A DNA stretch of 64,000 nt from Brasenia schreberi (lineage: Eukaryota > Streptophyta > Magnoliopsida > Nymphaeales > Cabombaceae), in assembly GCA_036023115.1 (NCBI GenBank), contig JAYKKT010000089.1, positions 16,982,501 to 17,046,500 of the forward strand, written 5' to 3'. Of this stretch, positions 23,380-36,400 are shown piece by piece. Position 1 is the first letter of the stretch. Each line of letters starts with the position of its first letter. Position numbers and translations under genes: made by a program. The notes under the pieces are model-generated. The model had not been told where the DNA came from. It ran no database searches and saw nothing but the letters and a program-made list of their open reading frames with translations.

Positions 23380-24425
23380 CTATTTAAATATATCTTCTTT
23401 CTCGCTTTTGAGGTTCCACCATTTAGTCCGAATAACTCGATGCACTCTTTTCTTCTTTATCCACTTTTTTATTTGTAAATCCATAACTAAAAGTCGATGT
23501 TGGGTGGTTAAGCTTTTTCCTAGAATTACCTTACAATCTTTACAACATGCTCTATCTTTTTTTCTACAAATAAAGTAATCAATTTGTGTTTGTGATAAGC
23601 CACTCTTATAAGTAATTAAATGTTCATCTCGGTTTTTGAAGATTGTACTGACTATAAAGAGACCAAATGTCATAGCAAAATTTAAAATCTCCCTACCTTC
23701 CTCATTTATATCCTCAAAACCAAAGTTTTCATGAATCTCTTGATATCCTAATGCCTCTTTACCGACATGTCCATTTAAATCTCCTCCTAAACAAATCATC
23801 TCCCTTTGTGGAATCTTTTGAAATACTTTATCTAACTCTTCCCAAAAAACTGTCTTTATACTATCTTCTAGTCCTACTTGGGGTGCGTAAGCACAAACTA
23901 TATTCAAAACCTCTGCTCCTAAACTAATTTCAACGTTATGATTCGGTCACCATATCGTTGTATGTCTACTACACTCTCCTTTAAATCTTTATTTATGATA
24001 ATACCAACTCCGTTTCGAGCCTTTTCTTTACCTGAGTACCATAATTTAAAACTTGTATCCTCTATCTTCTTTGCTTTTTCTCCAACCCATTTTGTCTCTT
24101 GTAAACATAGAGTATGAATCTTTCTCCGAATCATAGTATCTACCACCTCCATTAGCTTACCGGATAATGTTCCGATATTCCAAGAACCAATATGAATTTT
24201 ATTATCTAGGACTAGATTCCTTACCCCTCGCATCCGTCCATAATCAAAATGCGGAGACCCTCTCTGAAAATTTTTCACTACATTCGGGCGGCAATGTAGC
24301 GGGACTAACTTCTTTACCCACACCCGTCCATGATGTGGGAACCCTCTCTGCAATTGATTCACTACATTCGAGCGAAAATGTAGTAGCCCTTGCTTACTTC
24401 TTACTGCATTCGGGCTCTGCAGCAC
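23380..24425 (-). pseudogene. RTE LINE APE-type endonuclease
   Basis: Two frames cover the domain. The first (24425-23919) contains IHIGSWNIGTLSGKLMEVVD and LCLQETKWVGEK with the metal-binding Glu. The second (23907-23380) contains [42 protein letters not shown] and [10 protein letters not shown], carrying the later Asp, Asn and His sites. The enzyme nicks the target DNA. One missing base near 23918, where LINE-c reads AGTGTTAGG and this copy AGTTTAGG, separates the frames. Confidence 0.82.
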
Positions 24426-24588
24426 GTCGCTAGGCTAGGACGCCCCAAAACAATGCTCATAATTTTTGTAATCTATGTTATAAAAATCCGACGAAGTTTT
24501 ACGCTGGCTGTCGGAAGCCTAACACAACCCTCCTCCTTTATCCGGGCTTGGGACCAGCAATGCAAGGGTAATCCTTACATGGGCGGAG

Positions 24589-24610
24589 TTGCCCATCAAT
24601 CTACATTACA
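24589..24610. repeat. LINE-a target-site duplication, right
   Basis: Exact copy of the word at 21292-21313; it marks the true 5' end of the LINE. Confidence 0.85.
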
Positions 24611-24995
24611 TAAAATAAAAAATAAAAAAGATATATATATAATATCTCAAGTTGTGTTTAACATGAAAATAAAATAGATAGTTGTAATTTGATAATGTAC
24701 TATGTTGCTATCAAATTAAATTGCTTATAGTACTTAGTAAGTCAATCTATAGGAGAATGCCTCTGACAAGTATTTCTTATCCACTTGCTTGCTTGTGGTT
24801 CTCCATCAACCGATTATGGTGACATGTTGTTGACTCTAAAGGTTGAGAAAGATTTATAAATTCATGCCTAAGATTATAACATATGATTTAGTTGTTGTGT
24901 TTGAAAACTAACTATATGAAAACACTTTGGCAAACAACAAGAGTATAAATTATTACCTAGAGTAGAGTAGTATGCCCACTAAGTTGTGCCTCAGT

Positions 24996-25475
24996 CTAAG
25001 ATGCCTTTTTTCGATACTTATATAAATATGTCAATGTTGTTGAACCCCAAGTTTGACTGTCGACCCTCCAAACATTATGAGCCAATAGATATATAGTCGT
25101 TACTGATACTTTGTTTCTAGACTTATCTTGATATAATGTATATCTAAGTTGATGCAAAAAATATAGTAAAGTTTTCTTGTTGTTGGTTAGTCCCATTCTC
25201 TTAAAATTGCTTCAAAGTACCTCAAATTTAATAGCTCCAAACTTACTTCATCAATATTCATATTGAATATATCACTCAAAATGTCTTTCTTACTTCTAAC
25301 GATCATCTCTGGCATCAAATCAACAAGTTCACCATCCATCAAAAGACTAAATATCGTGTAAACATTATGAAGAGTTATGATCATCTTACCCCATAGCATG
25401 TGGAAGTTGTTTGCATCGAGTTATGAATGCTCAATAAAAACACTCAATAACGCATGATCTATAACTTCATACAAC
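24996..25475 (-). pseudogene. Plant mobile domain (PMD) relic
   Basis: The - strand at about 25470-25187 reads DHALLSVFIEH, a stop, LDANNFHMLWGKMIITLHNV and YTIFSLLMDGELVDL. This is the PMD entry pattern (alternation of ALL...W, FH...GE.T.TL.DV..L.GL..DG..V). The next frame (25196-24996) ends WGSTTLTYLYKYRKKAS, resembling the later WGSA.L..LYR block. PMD proteins include the MAIN/MAIL nuclear proteins and many transposon-borne copies. Stops and frame changes show this copy is dead. It is more likely a transposon passenger than a host gene, but that is inference. Confidence 0.5.
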
Positions 25476-26913
25476 ATTTTTTTTACCCAATTAACTCATT
25501 CTTATCTACAATCTCAACTCAATTACCGAGCCTCGCATCTATTTGCTTGACTAGCAATTCTCTACCACCACTATATCATATGTGGATTGTTGTCACTTTT
25601 TGTATTGTCTCATATCCATTTACATATTTAAAATATATAATTTTACTAAAGTTTAAAATTATTTATTTTTGCTAGATATTATATGTGATGCATTATTCAA
25701 GACTATGTAGTAACCTTAACATATCATGCACTCTATCACTATCACTTTCTCTACTATCTATCTCATTATCTAGAATATCTACATCGTCCTCACACTATGA
25801 CGGCCCCGCTTCATCAACATGTGCATATACCAAAATCTCTTTGTTTTTTGCTTGTTATCGTTTGTATGGTGGTCCTTTACATGATATTGCATTACTTCTC
25901 CTAGATAATATAGTGGCATTATACTCTTCTCCTCGTTCCCTATGAGCTATACCTACATATGAAAAAGAATATCGAGCAAATAAAATAAATGTGAGATCAT
26001 CCTATACATTACATAATATATAATATATCAAGAAAATGAAATATGTTGAATGAAAATGAAGTAACAAGAGAGGTGGTCCAACCGCATGTCTCAAGTTGGG
26101 GACCTGTGGCTAAGCCACGTTCCCTACTAACATAGAGCCACGACTTTGCCTCGTTTCACACCATGGGGCACACACATGTCTCTTCCGTATGAGGCACACA
26201 CCTATGCTACGTCTCAAGCTAGTAACCCAATGATATTTTGTCGCTAGAATTTCAGTGGAAAACAAAACCAATATATCAAAAATGACAAAAAATAAACTAA
26301 ATAAAGGATATACCTCTAAAAATCAATGAAGCCCTTTTTGAGTGAGCCTTTTTCTCTTTCTCTTCTTTTTTATTCTTTTTTCTTCTTTCTTTCTTTCCAA
26401 TCGATTCTAAAGTGTTACTTGACTACGAACAAAGGTAGAGCGAACACCAAGTCACCAGAGTAGAAAGTGTTCAAACCTGCTTAAGGGTATCATAGTAATT
26501 TATGAATTTTACCATGAATAATTTTGAAAACCAATGAAAAGTGGGGCATATATCAATTTGGGTGTGCACATATCAATTTTAAAGTATAATAGTATTTTTA
26601 ATTTAAAGCTTTAATGTGGGTGGTTCGAGATGATGAGTTTTTTGTGTGGTTTTCTATTTGTATGGATTTCTTAAATATGGATTATTTTTCTCCCTCTCTT
26701 TATATAGAGAAATGTTAGACACCTTCTCGTATCACTATTAAGTATATGTATTATTCATGCGATTAAACAAACAACATAAAGTAACTTATCCTACAATATC
26801 AATATGAGGTTAGAGATTGCATTAAATACGACTTGAGATAAGTGCTCTAATTACCACATTATAATTGATCTCACGAATGATAATAATGATCTATGGCTGT
26901 GTAACAGCTTCCA

Positions 26914-26944
<31 letters not shown>

Positions 26945-27200
26945 GATGGATAGATAGATAGTGGATTGAGACCGGCATCCACTCTACTTGTCTTACAAGC
27001 ATAAGCAGTGTACCCACGTGGTCGAAAGTTAAACTCAGAGTATCCGGACCATCGGTCATTATTTTAGTCGGTAGCTGCTACGGGTGTCCTTAAAATATGA
27101 ACAGCGAAAGCTAAAAGGAGCCGAAAAACACGTCGTTCCGTTGAGGGACCGGAATAGCGCACCGAGTGAGTGACACTCGATCGCACTAGCTGTAGCTTGG
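25476..27200. other. Intergenic, low complexity
   Basis: No gene is supported. CT-rich tracts lie at 25740-25760 and 26340-26400, and a compound (CT)n(TA)n(GATA)n microsatellite at about 26915-26965. The last roughly 100 bases before 27200 become GC-richer as they approach the VAMP first exon. They may hold its promoter and 5' UTR, but I see no clear TATA box. Confidence 0.4.
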
Positions 27201-27307
27201 TTGGGTACATTCTTCCTCTCCCATCTTCGTGTGATCCGAAGCTATCCGTGTCTCAATTCCATCCTTGCCCAACAGAGAGGTCTGTATCTGGTGGGTGACG
27301 ATCGACG

Positions 27308-27497
27308 ATGGTTCAGGAGTCCTTCATTTATAGCTTTGTTGCGAGAGGGACGATGGTTCTCGCGGAGTACACGGAGTTCACCGGCAACTTCCCGGCCATT
27401 GCCTCTCAGTGCCTACAAAAGCTCCCTTCTTCCAACAACAAATTCACTTTCAACTGTGACCACCATACCTTCAATTTCATCGTCGAAGATGGCTACG
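27308..27497 (+). CDS. VAMP exon 1: start and first half of longin domain
   Basis: ATG at 27308 is followed by [14 protein letters not shown]. The donor is G|GTATTT at 27498, leaving one base that completes an Ala codon with exon 2. Reading on past the donor gives only low-complexity residues, so the donor is well supported. Confidence 0.92.
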
Positions 27498-30400
27498 GTA
27501 TTTCCTGCCCCACAGATTCACCCCGCTCTCTTTCTCTTCCTGCTGGCATCCTTGATCGTCTGCGCATTTTGGGTATTCTTGTCCAGCATTCTCTTAACTC
27601 AAGGTTTGGAGATGTGGGTGTTGGTCGAATCTCTTCAGCATTGTATCCATGTCAGAATGGGTGCTTTTCTTTCCTTTCTTTGCTTTTGGATAGCTGAGAT
27701 CTAAAGCTTTCATTTCCTCTTTTCCTGTGGCAATAGGTTGAATTTCTACGTAATGGCGCTTTAGTGTTTTCATTTCATTGTTCAAGATTCCATTTGAATG
27801 ATGGGGAAAACTTGTTTGATCGTATTATACTGCTCCGGTCAATTTTTTTTACTTTTGTTTGGTTCATACCTTATTTCTCCTAGCAAAACTGCTCTAGTTT
27901 TTTCTGCTTTTGTTACCCGATAGCCTTTGTCTGTTGTCAATGATATGGGATGCATGTTTAACAATGAAGAACATTTCCTGGACTTGTCTTTTAGCTAAAT
28001 ATTAACCAACTTGAGACATCGAATTACCAATTTGATTCAATGTGGTTAGCTATAATGACTGATAACGCTGAGACGGAAGGATTACTTGCCTTTTTCCCAC
28101 TAAGCAGAACGCTCACGGCTCACTTGCACGCAAGTTCTTGACATCGAGATAATGCAGTTTATTTTTCTGAGCTAGCCAGCTGCTATGTGACTGTATAGGG
28201 ATCAAAATGTTTGATGTATGATGCCCATAAAGATCCAAGCAGGAACCAACAGAACACAGGGAACTGGAGTACGAGTAAACAATCACATATTTTGCACCCA
28301 ACAATGAAGACCTGGAGCGAGGCTAAATTGATCTACATACGATATAAAATCTGATGTGAGCTCAGCTGGATGTGTCATTCCATTTGCGTTCATCTTGCAA
28401 TGTCTGAATTAGTTTCATCATGATGAGAATGCCAACGGTGCAGTCCGATTAGGTATATGTGATGACAAGTGCTCACTCCCAGTTAGCTCTTCTCTTTTTT
28501 GCTTACTTTGTTTCCTCCGGCTATGTTCTTTTGGAAGTTGTTAGCAACAAGCTTTTCCCATTTCAGCCTCAGAATCTGAAGCGTGTTCTCCAATTGAAAT
28601 AACCTTTTTCTGTTAAAACAACAACAACAACAACTAAGCCTTTTCCCATACTAGACGGGGTCGGCTACATGGATTCTTTGTTTCCACAGATCCCTATCGC
28701 GTGTCACGTTAGCCGTTAACTCACAATAAGCTAGATCATTCTTTATTGTTTCTTTCCAACACTTTTGTGGTCGTCCTCTACCTCTTTTAATACTTTCCTT
28801 CTTACAGGTTCTTCTTTTGATCTTCTTTCTATATGTCCAAATCATCTTAAACGATATTCTCTCATTTTATCCTCTAATGGTGCCACTCCTAATTTGTTTC
28901 TAATAACCTCATTATGTATACGGTCTTTTCTTGTATGACCACTCATCCATCTCAACATCTTCATTTCTGTCACGGACATCTTTTGTACATGTTGATGATT
29001 AACTGCCCAACACTCATAACCATAAAACATGGCAGGCCTAATTGCTGCTCTATAATATTTACCTTTTAACTTTAATGGTATCTTTTTATCACAAAGAATA
29101 CCTCATGCTCCTCTCCGTTTTAACCAACCAGCAATAATTCTATGCATAACATCTCCATCTATTCTTCCATCACTATGAAAAAGTGACCCTAGGTATTTAA
29201 AACTTTTCTTTTGGAGAATGCAATGTGTGCCAATTTTAATTTCTATGTCCTCTGAGTAAACCAAATGATCAAACTTACATTCCATATATTTTGTCTTTGT
29301 TCTACTAAGTCGGAGGCCTTTGCTTTCTAATGTTTTTCTCCATAGTTCCAATTTTCTATTAACTTTTTCCTTAGACTCCTCTACTAATACAATGTCATTG
29401 CAAATAACATACACCAAGGTACTTCATCTTGAATATGTTTTGTTAACTCATCCATCACCGTTATAAATTAAGTATGGACTTAAAGTTGATCCTTGATGTA
29501 ACCCAGAAATAACCTTTTTCTGTTAATCAAGGAAAATCAGAGTTATTGCTGCACAAGACGTCATGACTCGTGAACCTTTGAAATTTATTTTGAATCAATC
29601 TTTTTGTTGTTCACAGAGTTTTTCCCAAGAGATAGAATCCTTGTTAGCTTTCTATAGTCGATTACACTGTTGTGACCCATGAAGAGGCTCCTTAACTTCC
29701 TCTTCTGGATCCATCTTAAAGTATGATGGTGATCTCACATGAACATTTTTATATCTGTTCAGTGCATGTTTCTACCTTGTCCATCCTCTAATGATAATAC
29801 GGTCTCATCAAAGTTCCATTTTATTCAGCTCACACTTCAATTTTATGCAGTCCTTTGCTCTTTCCCTGCAGCTAATAGAAGCAATTCATCCTTCATTTTC
29901 TATTTCATGGAAGGTGACAGAACGTTATAATTTGTATTTAAAGTAATCCCCTCAGTTGGGAAGTAGTGGGCCACTTCTGGAGATTTGACTTAGACTGTTG
30001 TATGTTCAAAATATTGTGTATAAGATAGAATAGATTCGAATTAGTTGGGGACTAAGCAACATTATTATGTGCATACACTCTTGATTCAAAATTGACTACT
30101 CGTTCAAAGCTTTGTTAAAGCTGCTTGCTTGCATAGTTAATCTCTTGTTGTATGTCCTGTTCTAGATTGATTTATGACCATAAGTACAAGATGAGTTATG
30201 GAATCTTCTGAGTTCGCTTTTCACTTTTCATGCATTAAAGCATGGGTTGCCTAAGCAAAATGAGCTTTGAAACCTTTAGCTTAAGTTAGAAAGAATCACT
30301 TTTAGCACAGGCATAGCCTCTGACAAACTCCAATGTGCTCTTACATCATCTCCTTTTGAATTTAAGGCAGGAAAGTGGTTTATTTATTAGGCAGAAAAGG

Positions 30401-33400
30401 ATGCATTAAACGCAAACAAGATGTCATAATGCCATAAAACTTTCTTTTTATTTGTCAATTTTCATTATGCAAGATGTTGCAACCATAGGTCTTAGGAATA
30501 GGTCAGGACCCTTTCTCCCATCTCTATCTTCCAATTTTCTTTGATGCCCATGGCCCAGCTTGTGCTTGAATGCTTAGCTGCTTGTTGCTGGTTGTCGAAT
30601 CCCACTGTTACCTCTTCACTAGGCCAGCTGGTTCCTGGAAGTTGTCCTCTTCTATTCTCTTACCAATACAGAAATAGTAAAACTCAGCATTAAATGACAA
30701 CTCAGTATATGGATGTGATACAATTGTAATCGTTCTCCTTGAATGAATATCATATCTGTAATTTCTAAAAGAAAAGAGGGGAAAATTTTAAACAATATTA
30801 TTAAACAAATTTTCAGTAATCTGTGCATTCCTTTTGCAGCATTTTGTGTTGTTGCAAGAGAACCTGTTGGGAAACAGTTATCCATAGCTTTTCTGGAACG
30901 CATAAAGATCGAGTTCAAGAAGCGATATGGGGGTGGGAAAGCTGATACTGCCACGGCGAAAAGCCTCAACAAAGAATTTGGGTATGTTCTTGAACAAGCT
31001 CAATTTTGTAACATAGATTTCCTCATAATGACTTGCAGTAGTCACTCAGTTATTATGTCGTATTGGCAGTCCTATAATGAAAGAGAATATGCAATATGTA
31101 ATAGATCACTCTGAGGAGATCGTAAAGATCTTGAAAGTGAAGGGTCAAGTGTCCGAAGTCAAAAGCATTATGATGGAAAACATAGACAAGGTACACCCTT
31201 TGATATTTTCAAGATTGCCTATCTTCTGTACAACTTAAAAAAGCACAAAAATAAGATCTCCAAATAAGTATTCCTTTTATTTCTTCTTTAACTGTTCAAT
31301 GTTTTATTTCACAGACAATTACTCTCATATTGCCACATCCACTATTAATTTGTCATTTCTTGGTTCAAAGTAATTTGATGTTTCCACAATGGCTGAATGT
31401 GTATAATGGGACGGTATATTGTCATGCCTGAGAACTGTCCCATTCTATGTCTCAGAGTGTGATTTATCTCGGCTGTTCATGTCATTTGCCAGGTCTATAT
31501 TACTGGGATAAACTGAACATTGAATTAAAGCACGTGCATGAACATGGACATTGCTTGGGTATGAAATACCATTATTGAATAATATAACTCAATACAAAAA
31601 TTTTGAAGCTTACAAAGTCTTTTTAAAGATGTAACTAATAACTCACTACTGTGTACTTTACTACCAAAAATGCTTGCTGACTTGTTAACGTTGCCTCTTC
31701 TACATATCTTCAAAAAAAAAAGTGAAAAGAGGTTCCTTTATCATGTACTTTTAACCATTTTTATTTGCGATTGAACTTAATTAAAAGGGCTCTCATTCTT
31801 TTGCACAAATACTGGTGACTCCAATATAATTTCAAAGAGTTGGACAAATTGCTGTTTAAAATAATGCTGAGCTTTAAAACAATACCTAAGTGCACTTTTG
31901 AGAAGAATACGTTTGCTTCAGTAATAATGCAAGATTTCCATTCAGTAAAATGTCAGGCCAAGTTCCCCTGGAAATGTTGGTCCCAAAGTCACGTCACCTC
32001 AGAATATTCATTAAAAGTTGGATATGCTTAGAGCACTAATTGGAAGAATTTTGGAGTGGAGTAAAGTGCATAACCATATAACCCTCTTCAGTGGACTCGT
32101 CAGGCCAAAATCTCAATAAAACAGAAGCATTCTGTTGATAAAAGTGATGAATCTCTAAAAGTATGAGCAGTCCACTGAGTTTATAACATTCCATCCGCTA
32201 AAAAAAATGATCCAAAAAACTTGTGCAACTTCAAATGGACTGGTAATAAGTGGTAGTGTGTTCCATCAACTACCAGATATACAAAAAGGAGCCAAGATCC
32301 CATTTCTTTTTAGAATTCCTGATGGTCCAGAAATCTTGGATGATTCTACGAGTCGCATTGGTTGCATTATGCAAAAAAGGTGTATTTTTATGTATCTTTG
32401 CTCATATTGTAATTTCTAAGAGTTTTGTAGCTATTCTATTACCTTCTTCAATCTCATCGGCATGTTGGGTACAATTTTCATGCATGACTAGTGGTAATCT
32501 TTCTGCTTAATCTTAAAGGTCGACCCCTTTTAACTGTAACTTGTAGTCCTAATGTTATTCTGTTCAAAATCTTTCTTTGTTTGCATCTTTTCGTACTTTT
32601 GTGGTGTATCAGAGCCTTAGGATAAGGTGGAGGCTTTGATTGGTTTTAGAAGGATATGGAGGCAATGAGAGGCTATGTCAACACTTTATAGAGGTGAAAG
32701 TGTCCCACGTGACACCACACCCAGTGTTATATCGTGGGCCACCACTATACGATATACCTAGGTGTATCGATATTAAAAGCTTATCGCATCGTATCGGGCG
32801 ATACGCCCTGGGATCCTTATAAAGGGTCTCGGGCCGACCGAAACCCATTGATTTTTCGTGGGTTTCCTCCCTAAGAGCCGGTTTTCGCCTCCTTGGTGTT
32901 TAAAACTCTAAAATCGTGTTCTACGGTGTCCGTGCAAGCCTCCAAACTCGGATTTAGGTATATTTTTAATGTTTTTTCTATTTTTTTCTTTTCTATATGT
33001 TATTTTTTGTGTTATTTCGTTTATTTTTTTTAATGACAAAATATGAAGTTATTAAGTGTGTATACGATTTTTATTGCATTCATGAAGTGGGAGACACTCC
33101 ATTTGAGTGTTATTTGAAGATTGGGGGATTTACGAAGTGTTTTTATTTTCAGGTTTTTGTTTTTGTTTGAATTAAACTACTCCATTGAGATGGCAGGAAG
33201 GGGTGGTAGAGACTCCCATTATCGGTTTGATGATTCGGCATGGCAGTGGGGTATACCAGTTGAGGGTTCAAGGTTAAAGATTAGATGCTTATTTTGTGAA
33301 AAGGTGGTTAGTGGTAGAATTTCAAGGTTAAAACACCACCTAGCAGGAACCAAGAAAGAAGTTGCTTCATACACAGGCAGAGTTAGAAGTGTGCCAGAAG

Positions 33401-36400
33401 GTATTAAATGGCAATGACTGCAAATGATTGAGAGCATACAGGAAAGGAGACAACAAAAGGTTGATTTTCAGATGTGTGAAAAAGATGATGATGCTATTGC
33501 TACTGGAGTTGGATTCACTAATAGTTTGCCTTCAGATGCTAGAACAGAAATTGGTAGTAGCAGTTCACGAGTACTTAACAAGGGAAAGAGGGTTGCAGCT
33601 GAAGACTTTGGAGGTAGCAGAAGAGGACGTTCAGGAAGGAGTAGAGGAAGAGCTTCCTCTACCATACATTCGTTCTTTCCTCATTCCACTACACCTAGTG
33701 CTCAACCTTGAATTCGTGCTGCTATGGTTTCAGAACAACTGCTTGATCAGGCAGACCTTGCAGTGGGAAGATGATTTTATGATGCATGTATTCCATTTAA
33801 TGCATCAAATAGTTTTCATTTTCAAGCAATGACTGATACAATTGCTAATATTGGTCCAGGATAAAGGATGCCCTCTTATCAGAAGTTGAGAGGGAATATA
33901 TTAAAGCAGACCGTCATTGAAGTGCAACAATATTGTTCGACTTTGAGACAGTCATGGAAGGAAACGAGATGCACTATTATAGCAGATGAATGGACCGATA
34001 AGCAAGGAAGGACATTGCTAAACTTTCTTGTATATTGTTCTAAATGACTCATGTTTTTGAGATCTCTAGATATGTCAGAGGAGAGGCACACTTCAGAGAT
34101 CCTATGACAAGAATTTGATAAGGTTATACAGGAGGTTGGGGTGGAGAATGTAGTCCAATTGATTACAGATAATACAACTAACTACAAAGCAGTTGGGAAG
34201 GAGTTAGCTGATATTTATGGGACTTTCTACTGGACACCATGTGCAACCCATTGTTTAGATCTCATCCTCGAGGATATTGGTGAGATGGATGAAATAAAGG
34301 CAGTAACTGAGTGTTGCCAAGATATTACAAAATTTATTTACAACCATGCATTTGTTTTGTGTATGATGAGGAGATATACAGAAGGTGCAGAGCTTCTTCG
34401 CACAACTGCAACTCGCTTCGCAACAAACTTCTTATTTGTACAGAGTATTGTGAGACAGAAGATAGCTTTGAAGAGAATGTTCTCCTTAGATGAGTGGCAA
34501 CAATTTGCAGAGTTGCCTTACAGAAGGAATAGAAAGTTGAATGAGATTGCAGAAACAGTTTTTAGAAGTTCATTTTGGAATGCATGTGTCAGATTATTGA
34601 AAATTACTTTTCTTTTAGTGAAATTTTTTAGATTGACTGATAGCGAGGAGAAACCATCTATGGGCTACCTTTATGAAGCCATGGACAGGGCAAAAGAAGC
34701 GATCAAAAATAACTTTAATGGAAAAAAGAGAGATTACATGCCCGTGTGGAAAATAATTGATAATAGATGAAATAAACAATTGCATCAGCCTACTATCTAA
34801 ACCCATCGTTCAGGTACTCAGCAACCTTCAAAAGGGACGGTGAGGTTAATCGAGGAATCATTGAATGTATCGACACATTAGTCCCTGATGAGAGCATAGC
34901 AGATGCGATACATCGAGAGATGGAGAATTATGATAATGCTCTTTACTTAATGGGTTTGCTTGTTGCAATTCGCAACCGCACTACGATGCGTTCAGGTAAA
35001 TTGTTTATTTTCATATTTAAGTTTTATCTTACATCACTGTGGATTATGTCTCTAATGTTTGTCTTTTTCTACAGATGTTTGGTGTCCAAACCTTAGAGAT
35101 TTTGCAGTGAGACTCTTAAGCCAAACCTGGTTGTGAAAGAAATTAGAGTGTTTTTTAACACATCCATACAAAGAAGCGCAACAGGTTGGAACACAAAAGA
35201 CTAAATGATTTAGTTTATATTTGTTCTAACATGCGCCTTCATGAAAGGTAATGTTGTATTACTTTCAAATTTTCAATTTAATATAGTTTAACTTCAGTCT
35301 TCAATTGTTAATATTATTTACTAATTGTTTATCTTTGTTTGTCGTAGGCAATTAAAAAAAGTAAATAGAGAAGAAAGTCGGTTCGACCCAATAAGTTTGG
35401 ATAATTTTGATATATTAGAAGATTGGGTTATGGAAGACACTGAAGAAAATACCCTCCTAACTGAAGAAGACGTTGCTTAGATTAATTTGGAAGGAGCGCA
35501 ACAACAACATGAAGGAGATGAAGAATTTGATTTCCAAGAAGAAGGTGTTGCTGCTGCTGCTGCTGATGATCTACAACAAGGAGAAGATGAAGATTATTTA
35601 GTTGATGATCCTGATTATAATTTGTAAAATGTAATTGTGTCTATAATCTGTATTTCATTTTTTGGATTCAAAATATGTAAATTTGGATGCAATTGTTCAA
35701 TGTTGAATGCTCAATTTGTACTAAACTTATAGTATATGAATTTAAAGCAATTACCAGATTTTTCCTGATTTTTTTTTGAATTTTTACTAATTTTATTGAT
35801 TTTAATTCATTTTTGTATTATTTTAATATTAAAGTACAATACAATACGATACGCCCGTATCGTGGAGCCCAACGATACACGATACGATACGCGTCAGACA
35901 ACACTGCCCACACCAACACCATTACGATATTGTGTTGGAAAGCATTAGATACGGTTAGCCAATTTCTTTTATTTTTTTCATCACTTCTGTTATATTTGAT
36001 CAAATAGTGAGAAATTGTTACCTTTTTAGTGAATAATAACCTATGGAAACTTAGCTTTCCTTCTGGTCTAATTTATCATATAATGGTATATATAGTTTAT
36101 ACCAGTGTTGTTCGACGCGTATCGTATCATGTATCGTTTTGGTCCACGATACGATGTATCATATCGTATCGTTTTTTAATATTAAAAAATAGTAAAAAAA
36201 TCAGAAAAAATAGAAGAAGTTTTAAAAAAATTAGAAAAATCAGATAATTACAAAAAATTCATATAATGCAAAGTTTAGTACATATTGATCATTTACCATT
36301 CAACAATTGAAACAAAATTACATATTTTGAAGCAAAAAATAAAATACATTTACATTTACATATTGTAATTAGGATCATCAACTAAATAATCTTCATCTTC

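Larger units (their letters stand above)
21314..24588 (-). mobile_element. RTE-clade LINE, near full length (LINE-a)
   Basis: A single-ORF non-LTR retrotransposon on the - strand: 5' leader (24588-24240), APE-type endonuclease, reverse transcriptase, C-terminal region and a (TTG)n tail at 21305-21325. Target-primed reverse transcription by such elements leaves long target duplications, and a 22-bp one flanks it. It has decayed by single-base changes: a lost base near 23918 against LINE-c, a CAG-to-TAG stop near 23385, and a further shift near 22960-23030. It lies inside the PMD relic. By eye this copy is the best reference for LINE-b, -c and -d. Confidence 0.88.

Noticed and set aside
27201..27704. 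167-codon frame overlapping VAMP exon 1
   Set aside because: Out of frame with the longin domain and rich in Ser; the exon 1 frame has clear family motifs and a matching donor.
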